Shown: in pieces, positions 1 to 6,582 of the stretch | How the letters are laid out: each line of letters begins with the position of its first letter | Position numbering within the stretch: position 1 is the first letter of the stretch | Assembly: GCA_964432925.1 (NCBI GenBank) | Contig: CAYSPM010000119.1 | Span: 1 to 8,859 of the forward strand | Source of the DNA: CAYNTC01 sp964432925 | GTDB taxonomy: Bacteria; Planctomycetota; Phycisphaerae; Sedimentisphaerales; Anaerobacaceae | Direction of reading: 5' to 3' | DNA length: 8,859 nucleotides | The notes under the pieces: generated by a model | What the model was told of the DNA's origin: nothing | What the model saw: only the letters and a program-made list of their open reading frames with translations | Databases searched by the model: none | Position numbers and translations under genes: made by a program

Positions 1-2
1 CC

Positions 3-869
3 GCTCTTGCTGCTGTTCGGTGCGGCAAAAGACTTGCAATTGCAAATAAAGAACCACTTGTTATTGCAGGTGAGCTGCTTACAAAGACTGCTGAGCAGAA
101 TGGCAGTACCATCCTGCCGGTGGATAGCGAGCACTCGGCGATCTGGCAGGCCTTGCGTTCGGGCTCTTCCAAGGAAGTTTGCAGAATTATTTTGACTGCT
201 TCGGGCGGGCCTTTCAGGAAAGCGACGATAGAAGATATTCAAAATGTAACGCTCGAGCAGGCTCTGGTGCATCCGGTCTGGGATATGGGCCCTAAAATTA
301 CTATTGACTCAGCGACGATGATGAACAAGGCCTTTGAAATCATTGAGGCGCACTGGCTTTTCGGCATAGCTGTGGAGAAAATCGAGGTACTTATTCACCC
401 CGAATCAATAGTCCATTCCCTTGTGGAGTTTGTGGATGGCTCGATGATAGCACAGCTTAGTGAGCCTGACATGTGTCTTCCAATCCAGTATGCTTTAACG
501 TATCCTGCACGTGTTGCCGGGATTTCAAAGGGTCTGAGGCTCGAAGAGATAGGACAACTTACATTCGAGAAACCGAACTTAGAAATATTCCGAGCATTGA
601 CACTGGCCTACGAGGTATGTCGCATTGGTGGTACTGCTACGGTGGTTTTCAATGCGGCAAACGAGGCTGCCGTCGAAGCGTTCTTAGCTGGCGGAATCAA
701 ATTTGCCGACATAGTACCGCTCATAGAATACTGTCTGAACAAACATGAAGTCAAACACTGCAGTCCCGTAAGGGATGGCCAAGCTCAGTGCCTTGAGGAA
801 ATACTCGAGGTAGACGCTTGGGCCAGAAACGAGGTTAAAGCGAAAGTCCAAAATTGCTCAAATGTGTGA
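3..869 (+). CDS. dxr: 1-deoxy-D-xylulose 5-phosphate reductoisomerase, 5'-truncated
   Basis: Second enzyme of the MEP isoprenoid pathway: NADPH- and divalent-metal-dependent conversion of DXP to 2-C-methyl-D-erythritol 4-phosphate in the cytoplasm. The frame is open from base 3 to the TGA at 867-869 (288 residues). By comparison with E. coli Dxr (398 residues), roughly the first 110, including the NADPH-binding glycine-rich motif, lie outside the window. Visible family motifs, in order, are ANKEPLVIAGE, the metal/substrate segment ILPVDSEHSAIWQ, TASGGPFR, the loop HPVWDMGPKI with its tryptophan, DSATMMNKAFEIIEAHWLF (Asn, Lys and Glu ligands), HPESIVHSLVEF and EPDMCLPIQYA. All catalytic positions I can check are intact. 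The ATG at 120 is internal and is not the start, because conserved sequence continues upstream of it. The next gene is rseP, 89 bases downstream; dxr-rseP neighbours are common in bacteria. Identification is very secure. Confidence 0.97.
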   Translation, partial: ALAAVRCGKRLAIANKEPLVIAGELLTKTAEQNGSTILPVDSEHSAIWQALRSGSSKEVCRIILTASGGPFRKATIEDIQNVTLEQALVHPVWDMGPKITIDSATMMNKAFEIIEAHWLFGIAVEKIEVLIHPESIVHSLVEFVDGSMIAQLSEPDMCLPIQYALTYPARVAGISKGLRLEEIGQLTFEKPNLEIFRALTLAYEVCRIGGTATVVFNAANEAAVEAFLAGGIKFADIVPLIEYCLNKHEVKHCSPVRDGQAQCLEEILEVDAWARNEVKAKVQNCSNV

Positions 870-946
870 GAACAGAAATCGTGTATCGTTACCTGCGAAC
901 GGCCAATCGATCTACGAGGTATATGATACTGATCTAATAATTGCTT

Positions 947-952
947 AGAGGT
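947..952 (+). promoter_or_regulatory. Ribosome binding site deciding the rseP start
   Basis: AGAGGT lies six bases before the ATG at 959. The frame is also open from a TTG at 941, but that codon lies upstream of this Shine-Dalgarno-like sequence and has no good site of its own. I therefore place the start at 959. Confidence 0.6.
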
Positions 953-958
953 AGCTTG

Positions 959-2947
959 ATGCCCGAATCAAAAGCTTTGTTAAACAGAAATCTTCGTGCG
1001 TTATTCTGGATTTTTATTCTTGCCTTAGCTATCTATCTGATCCTGCGAAACATCAATGTCTTCGGTAATGTGCTTGTTGCTTTGCTCGGATTTGGTGCAG
1101 TTGTTCTGGTTCACGAGTTCGGCCATTTCATTGTTGCCAAGCTCTCCGGCATCAAGGTCGAGGCTTTCTCAATTTTCATGCCACCGATTTTTCTTGGCGT
1201 CCGTAGGACAAGCGAAGGATATCGATTTCGGATATTGCCCGGGCTATTTCCGAAAGAAAACGACGAGTCAGGCGATGGTTTGCTGAGCTTCACACTNNNN
1301 NNNNNNNNNNNNNNNNNNNNNNNNNNNNNNNNNNNNNNNNNNNNNNNNNNNNNNNNNNNNNNNNNNNNNNNNNNNNNNNNNNNNNNNNNNNNNNNNCCAG
1401 GCGATGAGATAATTGAAATAGCCGGCAAGAGTAAAGACCTTGACTTCAGCAACATTCTGATAGCAGCAGCTTTGTCAGATGCTAATGAAGCAGTACCGCT
1501 TAAGATAAGGCACGAAGATGGCTCTGAAGAGCGTTTCGTCCTTGTAGCAGAGCTACTACCCGGTCAGTCCATTCGAGATTTCGGCATCGTTCAGCCTTCA
1601 AGTCTGACCGTAGCGGACGTTTCCGACCCAAATATCCTTCGAAAGATAACAGGCCTGCTGCCGGGCAGTCACATAAGGTCTGTAAACGGAGAGCAAGTGC
1701 AGACTCACTGGCAATTTGAGCAAATACTGCAAAGCACTTATGCACCAGAAGCGACGTTGGTTGTTGAGCGCAGCCAAGGGACGGGAGCTGCGGAGCTAAT
1801 AAAATCCAGGATACGATTGGATCTGAGCTACACCAATAAGGTGGAAGTCGGTTCTGAGTCGGACCTTTGTCACATCTATTCTATGGTACCGCGTCTGCGA
1901 ATAACCGCTGTCGCAGACAGCTTAGACGTTGCGGAGCAAAAGCAAACATCTCCCCTCAGCAAGCTGAAGGGTTTGTTCACTAAATCAATAGAGAAGGAAA
2001 GTGAGGTAGATACCGTACCCAAGTTACAATCTGGTGATATTATTTTTGCGGTTGGTGGTATCGAGAATCCTACATACAAGGAAATGCGTGACATCACCAG
2101 GGAATACGAAGGAAGGAAACTGCCAGTTCAGGTACTGCGCGAAGCCGGGGATAGTAGCGAAGAAATTCTCAACATAGAAGTTATTCCCAAGCGTCCGCAG
2201 GGTACCGACTGGGTGATGATTGGAATAGCTGTTGCCCTTGACGCTGAACATCCTGTTGTGGCCAAGACTATCTCTGGTGGTGCCGGGCTGTCCCCGCTGG
2301 ATATTCCGCGTGGCGCTACAATCACAGCTATTCAAGGTCAAGCAGTCTTAAACTTTTATGATATCATCCAGCAACTCCGCCAGCATCGTGGTCAACACGT
2401 AAAGATCGACTATCATCTGCCGGATGGAACTTCAAGTAGCGTTATGCTGGATACTGCCGCTGCTCAATATCCCATTACTGTTAAGCCTCTCGCTGAATTT
2501 ATTCCTTTTGCGAGCCTGGAGAGACTTTATCAGGCGACCGGTCCGATTCAGGCGATTGCGATGGGATACAGAAAGACAGTAATGTTTATTGCGCAAACCT
2601 ATGTGACATTGAAGCGTCTTATTGACGGGATCATCAGCCCCAAGGAACTAATGGGCCCGGTCGGGATAATAGCATTTAGCTATCGCATCGTTGCTGACCA
2701 ACCAATAGTTTACTATGCATACTTTCTCGGGTTGATAAATGCCAGTATAGCAGTGATTAATTTCCTGCCTGTGCCGCCTTTCGATGGAGGTCTGGTTGTT
2801 CTATTGCTAATTGAAAAGGCTAAGGGTTCGGCACTGAGCGAGCGTACACAGGGCGTTATAGCTTACACTGGCTGGGTTCTCATCGGAACACTTTTTCTTT
2901 ACGTTACTTTCAACGATATTGTCAGAAATTTTTTCAGCTCAGTCTGA
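959..2947 (+). CDS. rseP: RseP-type site-2 zinc metalloprotease with multiple PDZ modules (contains assembly gap)
   Basis: Inner-membrane site-2 protease. Family members cut membrane-spanning anti-sigma factors or other substrates during regulated intramembrane proteolysis. From ATG 959, a hydrophobic helix (about residues 14-30) precedes a second one carrying the zinc motif HEFGH at residues 52-56. The third zinc ligand is in NFLPVPPFDGG (Asp at 2783-2785), followed by an RseP-like tail: IEKAKG, LSERTQG and a last membrane helix ending FNDIVRNF. Between them are about four PDZ-like modules, each with a PGD/PGS/SGD/RGA-type turn: roughly 1397-1560, 1570-1830, 1894-2205 and 2209-2455. The third carries a charged insert around 1920-2015. 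E. coli RseP has 450 residues and two PDZ domains, so this version is much longer. 100 N (1297-1396) interrupt the gene; the frame is the same on both sides, but the true length is unknown. Membrane helix 2 and the start of PDZ1 should lie in the missing part. Function is confident; substrate unknown. Confidence 0.93.
   Translation: MPESKALLNRNLRALFWIFILALAIYLILRNINVFGNVLVALLGFGAVVLVHEFGHFIVAKLSGIKVEAFSIFMPPIFLGVRRTSEGYRFRILPGLFPKENDESGDGLLSFTXXXXXXXXXXXXXXXXXXXXXXXXXXXXXXXXXXPGDEIIEIAGKSKDLDFSNILIAAALSDANEAVPLKIRHEDGSEERFVLVAELLPGQSIRDFGIVQPSSLTVADVSDPNILRKITGLLPGSHIRSVNGEQVQTHWQFEQILQSTYAPEATLVVERSQGTGAAELIKSRIRLDLSYTNKVEVGSESDLCHIYSMVPRLRITAVADSLDVAEQKQTSPLSKLKGLFTKSIEKESEVDTVPKLQSGDIIFAVGGIENPTYKEMRDITREYEGRKLPVQVLREAGDSSEEILNIEVIPKRPQGTDWVMIGIAVALDAEHPVVAKTISGGAGLSPLDIPRGATITAIQGQAVLNFYDIIQQLRQHRGQHVKIDYHLPDGTSSSVMLDTAAAQYPITVKPLAEFIPFASLERLYQATGPIQAIAMGYRKTVMFIAQTYVTLKRLIDGIISPKELMGPVGIIAFSYRIVADQPIVYYAYFLGLINASIAVINFLPVPPFDGGLVVLLLIEKAKGSALSERTQGVIAYTGWVLIGTLFLYVTFNDIVRNFFSSV
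1297..1396. other. Assembly gap (100 N) inside rseP
   Basis: Exactly 100 undetermined bases, the usual placeholder for a scaffold gap of unknown size. Thirty-three codons are too few for what RseP homologues carry between the first transmembrane/re-entrant region and the first PDZ glycine turn, so the real gap is probably longer. Confidence 0.95.
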
Positions 2948-2973
2948 ACGCGATGTGGCTGTAGAACAAGGGG

Positions 2974-3048
2974 CAAAGGCACATAGGTACAAAGGGACTA
3001 AGATTCAAGAACTTTGTGCCTTTGTTCCTCTGGCACTTTGTGCCTATG
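2974..3048. repeat. Intergenic inverted and direct repeats built on CAAAGGCACA / CTTTGTGCC
   Basis: The 158-base spacer between rseP and the SHMT gene holds related words. CAAAGGCACA (2974-2983) is a perfect inverted match to TGTGCCTTTG (3015-3024). CATAGGTACAAAG (2982-2994) can pair over 13 positions, one of them G-U, with CTTTGTGCCTATG (3036-3048). The two right-hand copies, 3012-3024 and 3036-3048, are direct repeats differing at one of 13 bases. RNA from here could fold into alternative stems. No T-tract follows, so it is not a typical intrinsic terminator. I recall similar words scattered in planctomycete intergenic regions, but did not verify this. Confidence 0.6.
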
Positions 3049-3093
3049 CTGTAGGTAATGTCAGGGATGAGTTTCTGATAGTCGAAAGGATTT

Positions 3094-3098
3094 GAAGG
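3094..3098 (+). promoter_or_regulatory. Ribosome binding site of the SHMT homologue
   Basis: GAAGG, seven bases before the ATG at 3106. It supports the long form of the protein, with its N-terminal extension, over an internal start. Confidence 0.5.
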
Positions 3099-3105
3099 CC
3101 TACAA

Positions 3106-4524
3106 ATGTTGGTTGATAAAGATGTAAGAGATGCCGTCAAGCAAAAGCCCAAGCAGTTGTACCAGGTAGTTGAATCAGTCAGTCATAGGCTGCAAACAAG
3201 CGAAGAATATCACAAAGCGATATTCAATGTTCTCCAGCAGTCAGACATTGACGTTTATCGCTTAATCACACAAGAGTATGAACGACTGCAAAACAGCCTA
3301 CAGCTAATCGCGGCGGAGAATCTGTGCTCACGAGCGGTTCTGGCAGCCCTTGGATCTGTGGTTCAAAACAAAACAACGGAAGGCTTCGTCGGGGCGAGGT
3401 TCCATGGGGGCTGTAAAATTGTAGATGAATTAGAGAGACTGGCTGTGGCAAGAGCCAAGGAGGCCTTCGGAGCAAAGTATGCAAATGTTCAGCCTCACTC
3501 CGGCACCAGCGCAAACCAAATTGTAATTACAGCGATTCTTAAAAGAGGTGATAAAATCCTCAGTCTCGGACTGGACCAGGGTGGGCATTTATCACACGGA
3601 GCAAGGGTTTCATTTACCGGCAAGTTTTTTGATGTGGAACACTATTATGTGGATAAGAACACTTTTTTGCTGGATTATGAAGCGATCAGAGATAAGGCAA
3701 GGCGGGTAAAGCCAAAGCTCATTATATGTGGAGCGAGCGCGTATTCTCGGGTAATAGAATTCAAGAAATTTCGTGAGATTGCCGACGAAGTTGGGGCGTA
3801 TCTATTAGCGGATATATCACACATAGCAGGGCTTGTGATAGCTGGTGCGCATCCATCGCCTGTGGACTATGCGCATTTTTCGACTACGAGCACATATAAG
3901 CCGGGTGGTCCGCGAGGGGGGCTTATACTAATGGGCAGAGATTACGATCAGAAGATAAGATTTGGGGCGCGGTTTATGGAGCTTTGGGAACTCATCGAGC
4001 GGACGACATTTCCCGGCATACAGGGCACGCCATATTTGAACAATATTGCCGCCAAAGCGGTTTTCTTTAAAGAGACACTCTCAGATGAGTACCAAGCAAG
4101 ACAGTTTAAGATAATAGAAAATGCGAAAAGGCTTGCTGACGATCTGCTGCGTTTCGGATATGATGTGCTAACCAGCGGGACGGACAACCACATGGTTCTA
4201 ATAAATGTTGGCAATCTGCGAGAAGGCCTTACGGGCCTCATAGCGCAGAAGTGCCTTGAAGATTGCGGAATAATCATCAATAAAAATAGGCTGCCTTACG
4301 ATAAGAGAAACGCCATGGTGACCAACGGTATCAGATTAGGCACGCCTATTGTCACAAAGAATGGCATGGGGCCGGTAGAGATGGAGAGCATAGCCAAATT
4401 AATTGACTCGGTACTAAAGGATGTGGAGATTGCAGATGAGCGTCGATATAGGATAGACGAAACCTTCAAGAGTAATACGAAGGTGCAAGTGCGAGAGCTT
4501 TGCAGTAGGTTTCCTATGCGCTGA
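3106..4524 (+). CDS. Serine hydroxymethyltransferase homologue, divergent active site
   Basis: PLP-dependent fold-type I enzyme of the SHMT family. Ordinary members interconvert serine and glycine with tetrahydrofolate in the cytoplasm. The protein has 472 residues against about 415-430 for GlyA; the excess is mostly an N-terminal extension of about 40 residues with helical character. Retained residues (E. coli GlyA equivalents in brackets) are E92 (E57), H131 in QPHSG (H126), D236 (D200), H239 (H203), the Schiff-base lysine K265 (K229), the glycine-rich GPRGG loop, FPG at 303-305, and R410 in NGIRLGTP (R363). Altered positions are A70 (S35), T90 (Y55), F99 (Y64), H100 (Y65) and Y264 (H228), plus one residue missing between K265 and GGPRGG. 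Family membership is clear. I leave the symbol empty because these changes make standard SHMT activity uncertain; alpha-methylserine-type hydroxymethyltransferase or aldolase activity is possible. It lies 158 bases after rseP, probably as a separate transcription unit. Confidence 0.9.
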   Translation: MLVDKDVRDAVKQKPKQLYQVVESVSHRLQTSEEYHKAIFNVLQQSDIDVYRLITQEYERLQNSLQLIAAENLCSRAVLAALGSVVQNKTTEGFVGARFHGGCKIVDELERLAVARAKEAFGAKYANVQPHSGTSANQIVITAILKRGDKILSLGLDQGGHLSHGARVSFTGKFFDVEHYYVDKNTFLLDYEAIRDKARRVKPKLIICGASAYSRVIEFKKFREIADEVGAYLLADISHIAGLVIAGAHPSPVDYAHFSTTSTYKPGGPRGGLILMGRDYDQKIRFGARFMELWELIERTTFPGIQGTPYLNNIAAKAVFFKETLSDEYQARQFKIIENAKRLADDLLRFGYDVLTSGTDNHMVLINVGNLREGLTGLIAQKCLEDCGIIINKNRLPYDKRNAMVTNGIRLGTPIVTKNGMGPVEMESIAKLIDSVLKDVEIADERRYRIDETFKSNTKVQVRELCSRFPMR

Positions 4525-4565
4525 GCTTCGCCTCGACTCTCTCGCAGTCCCTGAGACAGACAGGT

Positions 4566-5561
4566 TCAATCATAGTAGCCCAATGCCCTTAGCTTGTCGC
4601 GGATTTCTTCTTGGATAGCCTGTTCGGTTTTTTTGGATACAGGAGGTTTTTCAGGTTCTTTTATATCTTGCCCAGTGACGGTTTTTCGCTCTTTGGGCGG
4701 GGTTTTAGAGTTCGTTTTATCAATTTCCAGCCAGGGTATCTCCAATAGGAGCTTGTTTGTGGCTCTGGGCCAGTGCGAATAGAGTCCGTTCTCGCCCAAC
4801 ATCTCGCCGTGGTCGGCTGTTATTATGATTCTGCCGGTTATTGCGTCCACCAGTTCGACAACGTGTTTTAGCACAATATTCAGGTTTTCCTTATATGCTC
4901 GCCGGAGTCCTTCTTTTCCCAGGTTTCTTCTGACAGCGTCCATATGGCTCATGGGCGGCATTTTTAGAAATTGCCTTACCCTCCACAAAGACAATCTGCC
5001 GGTGATTCCCAGCCGATAACAGGTATCCGAGACTATCCTTAGAATCCTGTCAGATAAGGTTGTTTTTCGCAGGCGTTGTGTGTCTTCGTCGATCAGTCTT
5101 TCTGCCAAGGGCTGCGGTCTGTTGAAGTCAAAGTGGGGCAGGTCCGCTCCAATGTAAGGCTCATGCGGCTGGACATAGTGGACGATGGCCCTTTTGTGGG
5201 GATTTTTCCTTATGATGTCAATAGCGGCCTTGGTTACCGCTTCCGGCAGGACGGCATTTTTGTCGCTGTCCCAATGGTGACGCCAAACGTCGTAGACCTT
5301 GTAGAAATGTTCTTTGGCTGCGAAGCCTCTAACCGTAGCAAGAGAGTTTATATATGGATTTGCAGAAATATATATGACATCGCCGTAGTATCCTCTGAAT
5401 GATTTGCCCCTCCACTCGAGGGTTGAGGATCCTACAGAGATTTTTTTACTCAATTTGCCGGTAAAATAGTTCTGCCAAACCTGCTCCAGATAATCGTAAC
5501 GGCAGGCGTCAAGGATTATCAAATAGTCCCATTGTTGCTCCATTATTTTGACTCTGGTCAC
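4566..5561 (-). CDS. Alkaline-phosphatase-superfamily (sulfatase-like) hydrolase
   Basis: 331-residue protein with the metal-dependent phosphatase/sulfatase fold. Visible motifs are IILDACRYD near the N-terminus (metal-ligand Asp at 18), a GSSTLEW segment (44-50) in the region where a nucleophile is expected, QPHEPY (131-136), the metal-binding ADHGE (249-253) with GENGLYSHW after it, and a C-terminal RDKLRALGYYD that resembles sulfatase tails. The classical sulfatase C-x-P-S-R formylglycine motif is absent, so arylsulfatase activity should not be assumed. There is no signal peptide or membrane helix, so it is probably cytoplasmic. A Lys/Glu/Pro-rich linker fills about 280-315. The start is a GTG; the ATG six codons later lacks as good a ribosome site. 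It is last in the carbohydrate operon, 12 bases after the membrane protein gene. Substrate unknown; a phospho- or sulfo-group on a glycan or lipid precursor is plausible from context. Confidence 0.82.
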   Translation of the reverse strand: MTRVKIMEQQWDYLIILDACRYDYLEQVWQNYFTGKLSKKISVGSSTLEWRGKSFRGYYGDVIYISANPYINSLATVRGFAAKEHFYKVYDVWRHHWDSDKNAVLPEAVTKAAIDIIRKNPHKRAIVHYVQPHEPYIGADLPHFDFNRPQPLAERLIDEDTQRLRKTTLSDRILRIVSDTCYRLGITGRLSLWRVRQFLKMPPMSHMDAVRRNLGKEGLRRAYKENLNIVLKHVVELVDAITGRIIITADHGEMLGENGLYSHWPRATNKLLLEIPWLEIDKTNSKTPPKERKTVTGQDIKEPEKPPVSKKTEQAIQEEIRDKLRALGYYD

Positions 5562-5568
5562 GGTTTTT

Positions 5569-5575
5569 CTTCCTT
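5569..5575 (-). promoter_or_regulatory. Ribosome binding site overlapping the upstream stop codon
   Basis: Read on the minus strand, AAGGAAG stands seven bases before the GTG start of the sulfatase-like gene. It overlaps the TAA (5576-5574) of the preceding membrane-protein gene, an arrangement typical of translational coupling. It supports GTG 5561 as the start. Confidence 0.6.
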
Positions 5576-6575
5576 ATTTCGTTGACTTCTTTGCCCGCAC
5601 AGCCCAGAACACGTGGTAAATTGTCCCAATGAGGGCCATAAGGATTGACGAGGAGAACAGTATCATTGACATTAACAGCGCTGCCGGTTTTTCCACGCCA
5701 TAGATTCCCAAGACTCCGACCAGCGTTACTTCTCTGACACCGAGGCTGGCCACCGATATAGGCAGCCTGCGCAAAAAGTAAACGATTGCACACATCCACA
5801 AGAGCACTCCAGCAGGTACAGCTATATGTGCCGCTCTGGCCGCGAGGCTGTATATAAACACACCGAGGATTAGGCCGTTTATCACGTTAAGCAACGCAAC
5901 GGTCAAGTAAAATCTGGCCCCCGCCGATTGAAAGACGCTTATCTGCTTGATTATATCCTGACCTTTTTTCTGTATTTTTACTGGAAAAGGCCTTAGTAGA
6001 AATCCAAGAGCATTAATAATTCTACTGCCTGTTCGATTGTTCAGTATCAACCAGGATGCAGTTATTATACCGGCCAGCAGTATTGAGCAACTGACAGGCA
6101 GAGGCCAGTGATTCTCCTTAGCCTTGAATAAGATTGATGCGGGATTGGTAATCATCAGCGCGATCAGTCCCAAGGTCGCCATGATAACCAGTAGCGACAA
6201 CTGGTTAAATAGCATGCTGCTCAGTACACTGCTTCCCTTGCCTGTGTTTTTTCTGATGATGTACCATTTTATACCTGTGCTCAGCAGGCCAGGCAAAACA
6301 AAGCTGTAAAGCGAAGTGACGGCGCTTGCACCGAATAGAGTAACGATACCGACGTTGCAGCCTTGCTTTTTCAAGATAAGTTGTAACGTCACCGACTGAA
6401 TCCAGAAATTTACTATAATCAGCATCCAGACAGCTACCAGTAACTGCCACTTTATGGTTTTTGCGACCTGCCAAAATTGTTGGAGGTCAACCTGACTGAA
6501 GACCCAAACAAGCAGGGTCGTTGTTATGATTATCCTGAGCAGGAATTTGATTAGTTGCTTTGCGTACTTAGACAT
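5574..6575 (-). CDS. Flippase-like / LPG-synthase-TM family integral membrane protein
   Basis: 333-residue polytopic membrane protein resembling the family named after the transmembrane domain of lysylphosphatidylglycerol synthase (UPF0104, flippase-like). Hydrophobic segments occur around residues 12-27, 43-66, 79-98, 122-143, 160-178, 222-247, 252-268 and 297-324. The family signature LPISVASLGVRE (271-282) and a GLLSTGIKWY segment (96-105) are visible. No catalytic aminoacyl-transferase domain is attached, so LPG synthesis is not implied. Stand-alone members often sit among glycosyltransferase genes and are suspected of handling lipid-linked substrates, which fits here. I chose ATG 6575, seven bases after the methyltransferase stop. 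AGGAG lies 13 bases upstream, which is rather far. A GTG at 6629 in the same frame would add 18 polar residues and overlap the upstream gene by 47 bases, so the start is not settled. Confidence 0.85.
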   Translation of the reverse strand: MSKYAKQLIKFLLRIIITTTLLVWVFSQVDLQQFWQVAKTIKWQLLVAVWMLIIVNFWIQSVTLQLILKKQGCNVGIVTLFGASAVTSLYSFVLPGLLSTGIKWYIIRKNTGKGSSVLSSMLFNQLSLLVIMATLGLIALMITNPASILFKAKENHWPLPVSCSILLAGIITASWLILNNRTGSRIINALGFLLRPFPVKIQKKGQDIIKQISVFQSAGARFYLTVALLNVINGLILGVFIYSLAARAAHIAVPAGVLLWMCAIVYFLRRLPISVASLGVREVTLVGVLGIYGVEKPAALLMSMILFSSSILMALIGTIYHVFWAVRAKKSTK

Positions 6576-6582
6576 ATATGAT

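Noticed and set aside
120..869. dxr starting at the ATG at 120
   Set aside because: Conserved Dxr sequence (KEPLVIAGE, ILPV) is encoded in the same frame upstream of it to the window edge, so the ATG is an internal Met-like position in a truncated gene.
941..958. TTG start for rseP
   Set aside because: The AGAGGT site lies between this codon and the ATG at 959 and is well spaced only for the ATG.
1111..1455. Minus-strand open frame across the N run
   Set aside because: It is open only because the N run contains no stop codons, and it lies antisense to rseP without recognisable protein sequence.
2971..3052. CRISPR array or intrinsic terminator
   Set aside because: There are only two imperfect short direct copies with no regular spacer series, and no T-tract follows any stem.
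4525..4565. Bidirectional terminator between the converging genes
   Set aside because: Only very short inverted matches (such as TCTC/GAGA) can be found and there is no T-tract on either strand.
5509..5799. Minus-strand open frame bridging the membrane-protein and sulfatase-like genes
   Set aside because: It is in another frame of two clear genes, and its translation has no hydrophobic pattern, motif or ribosome site.
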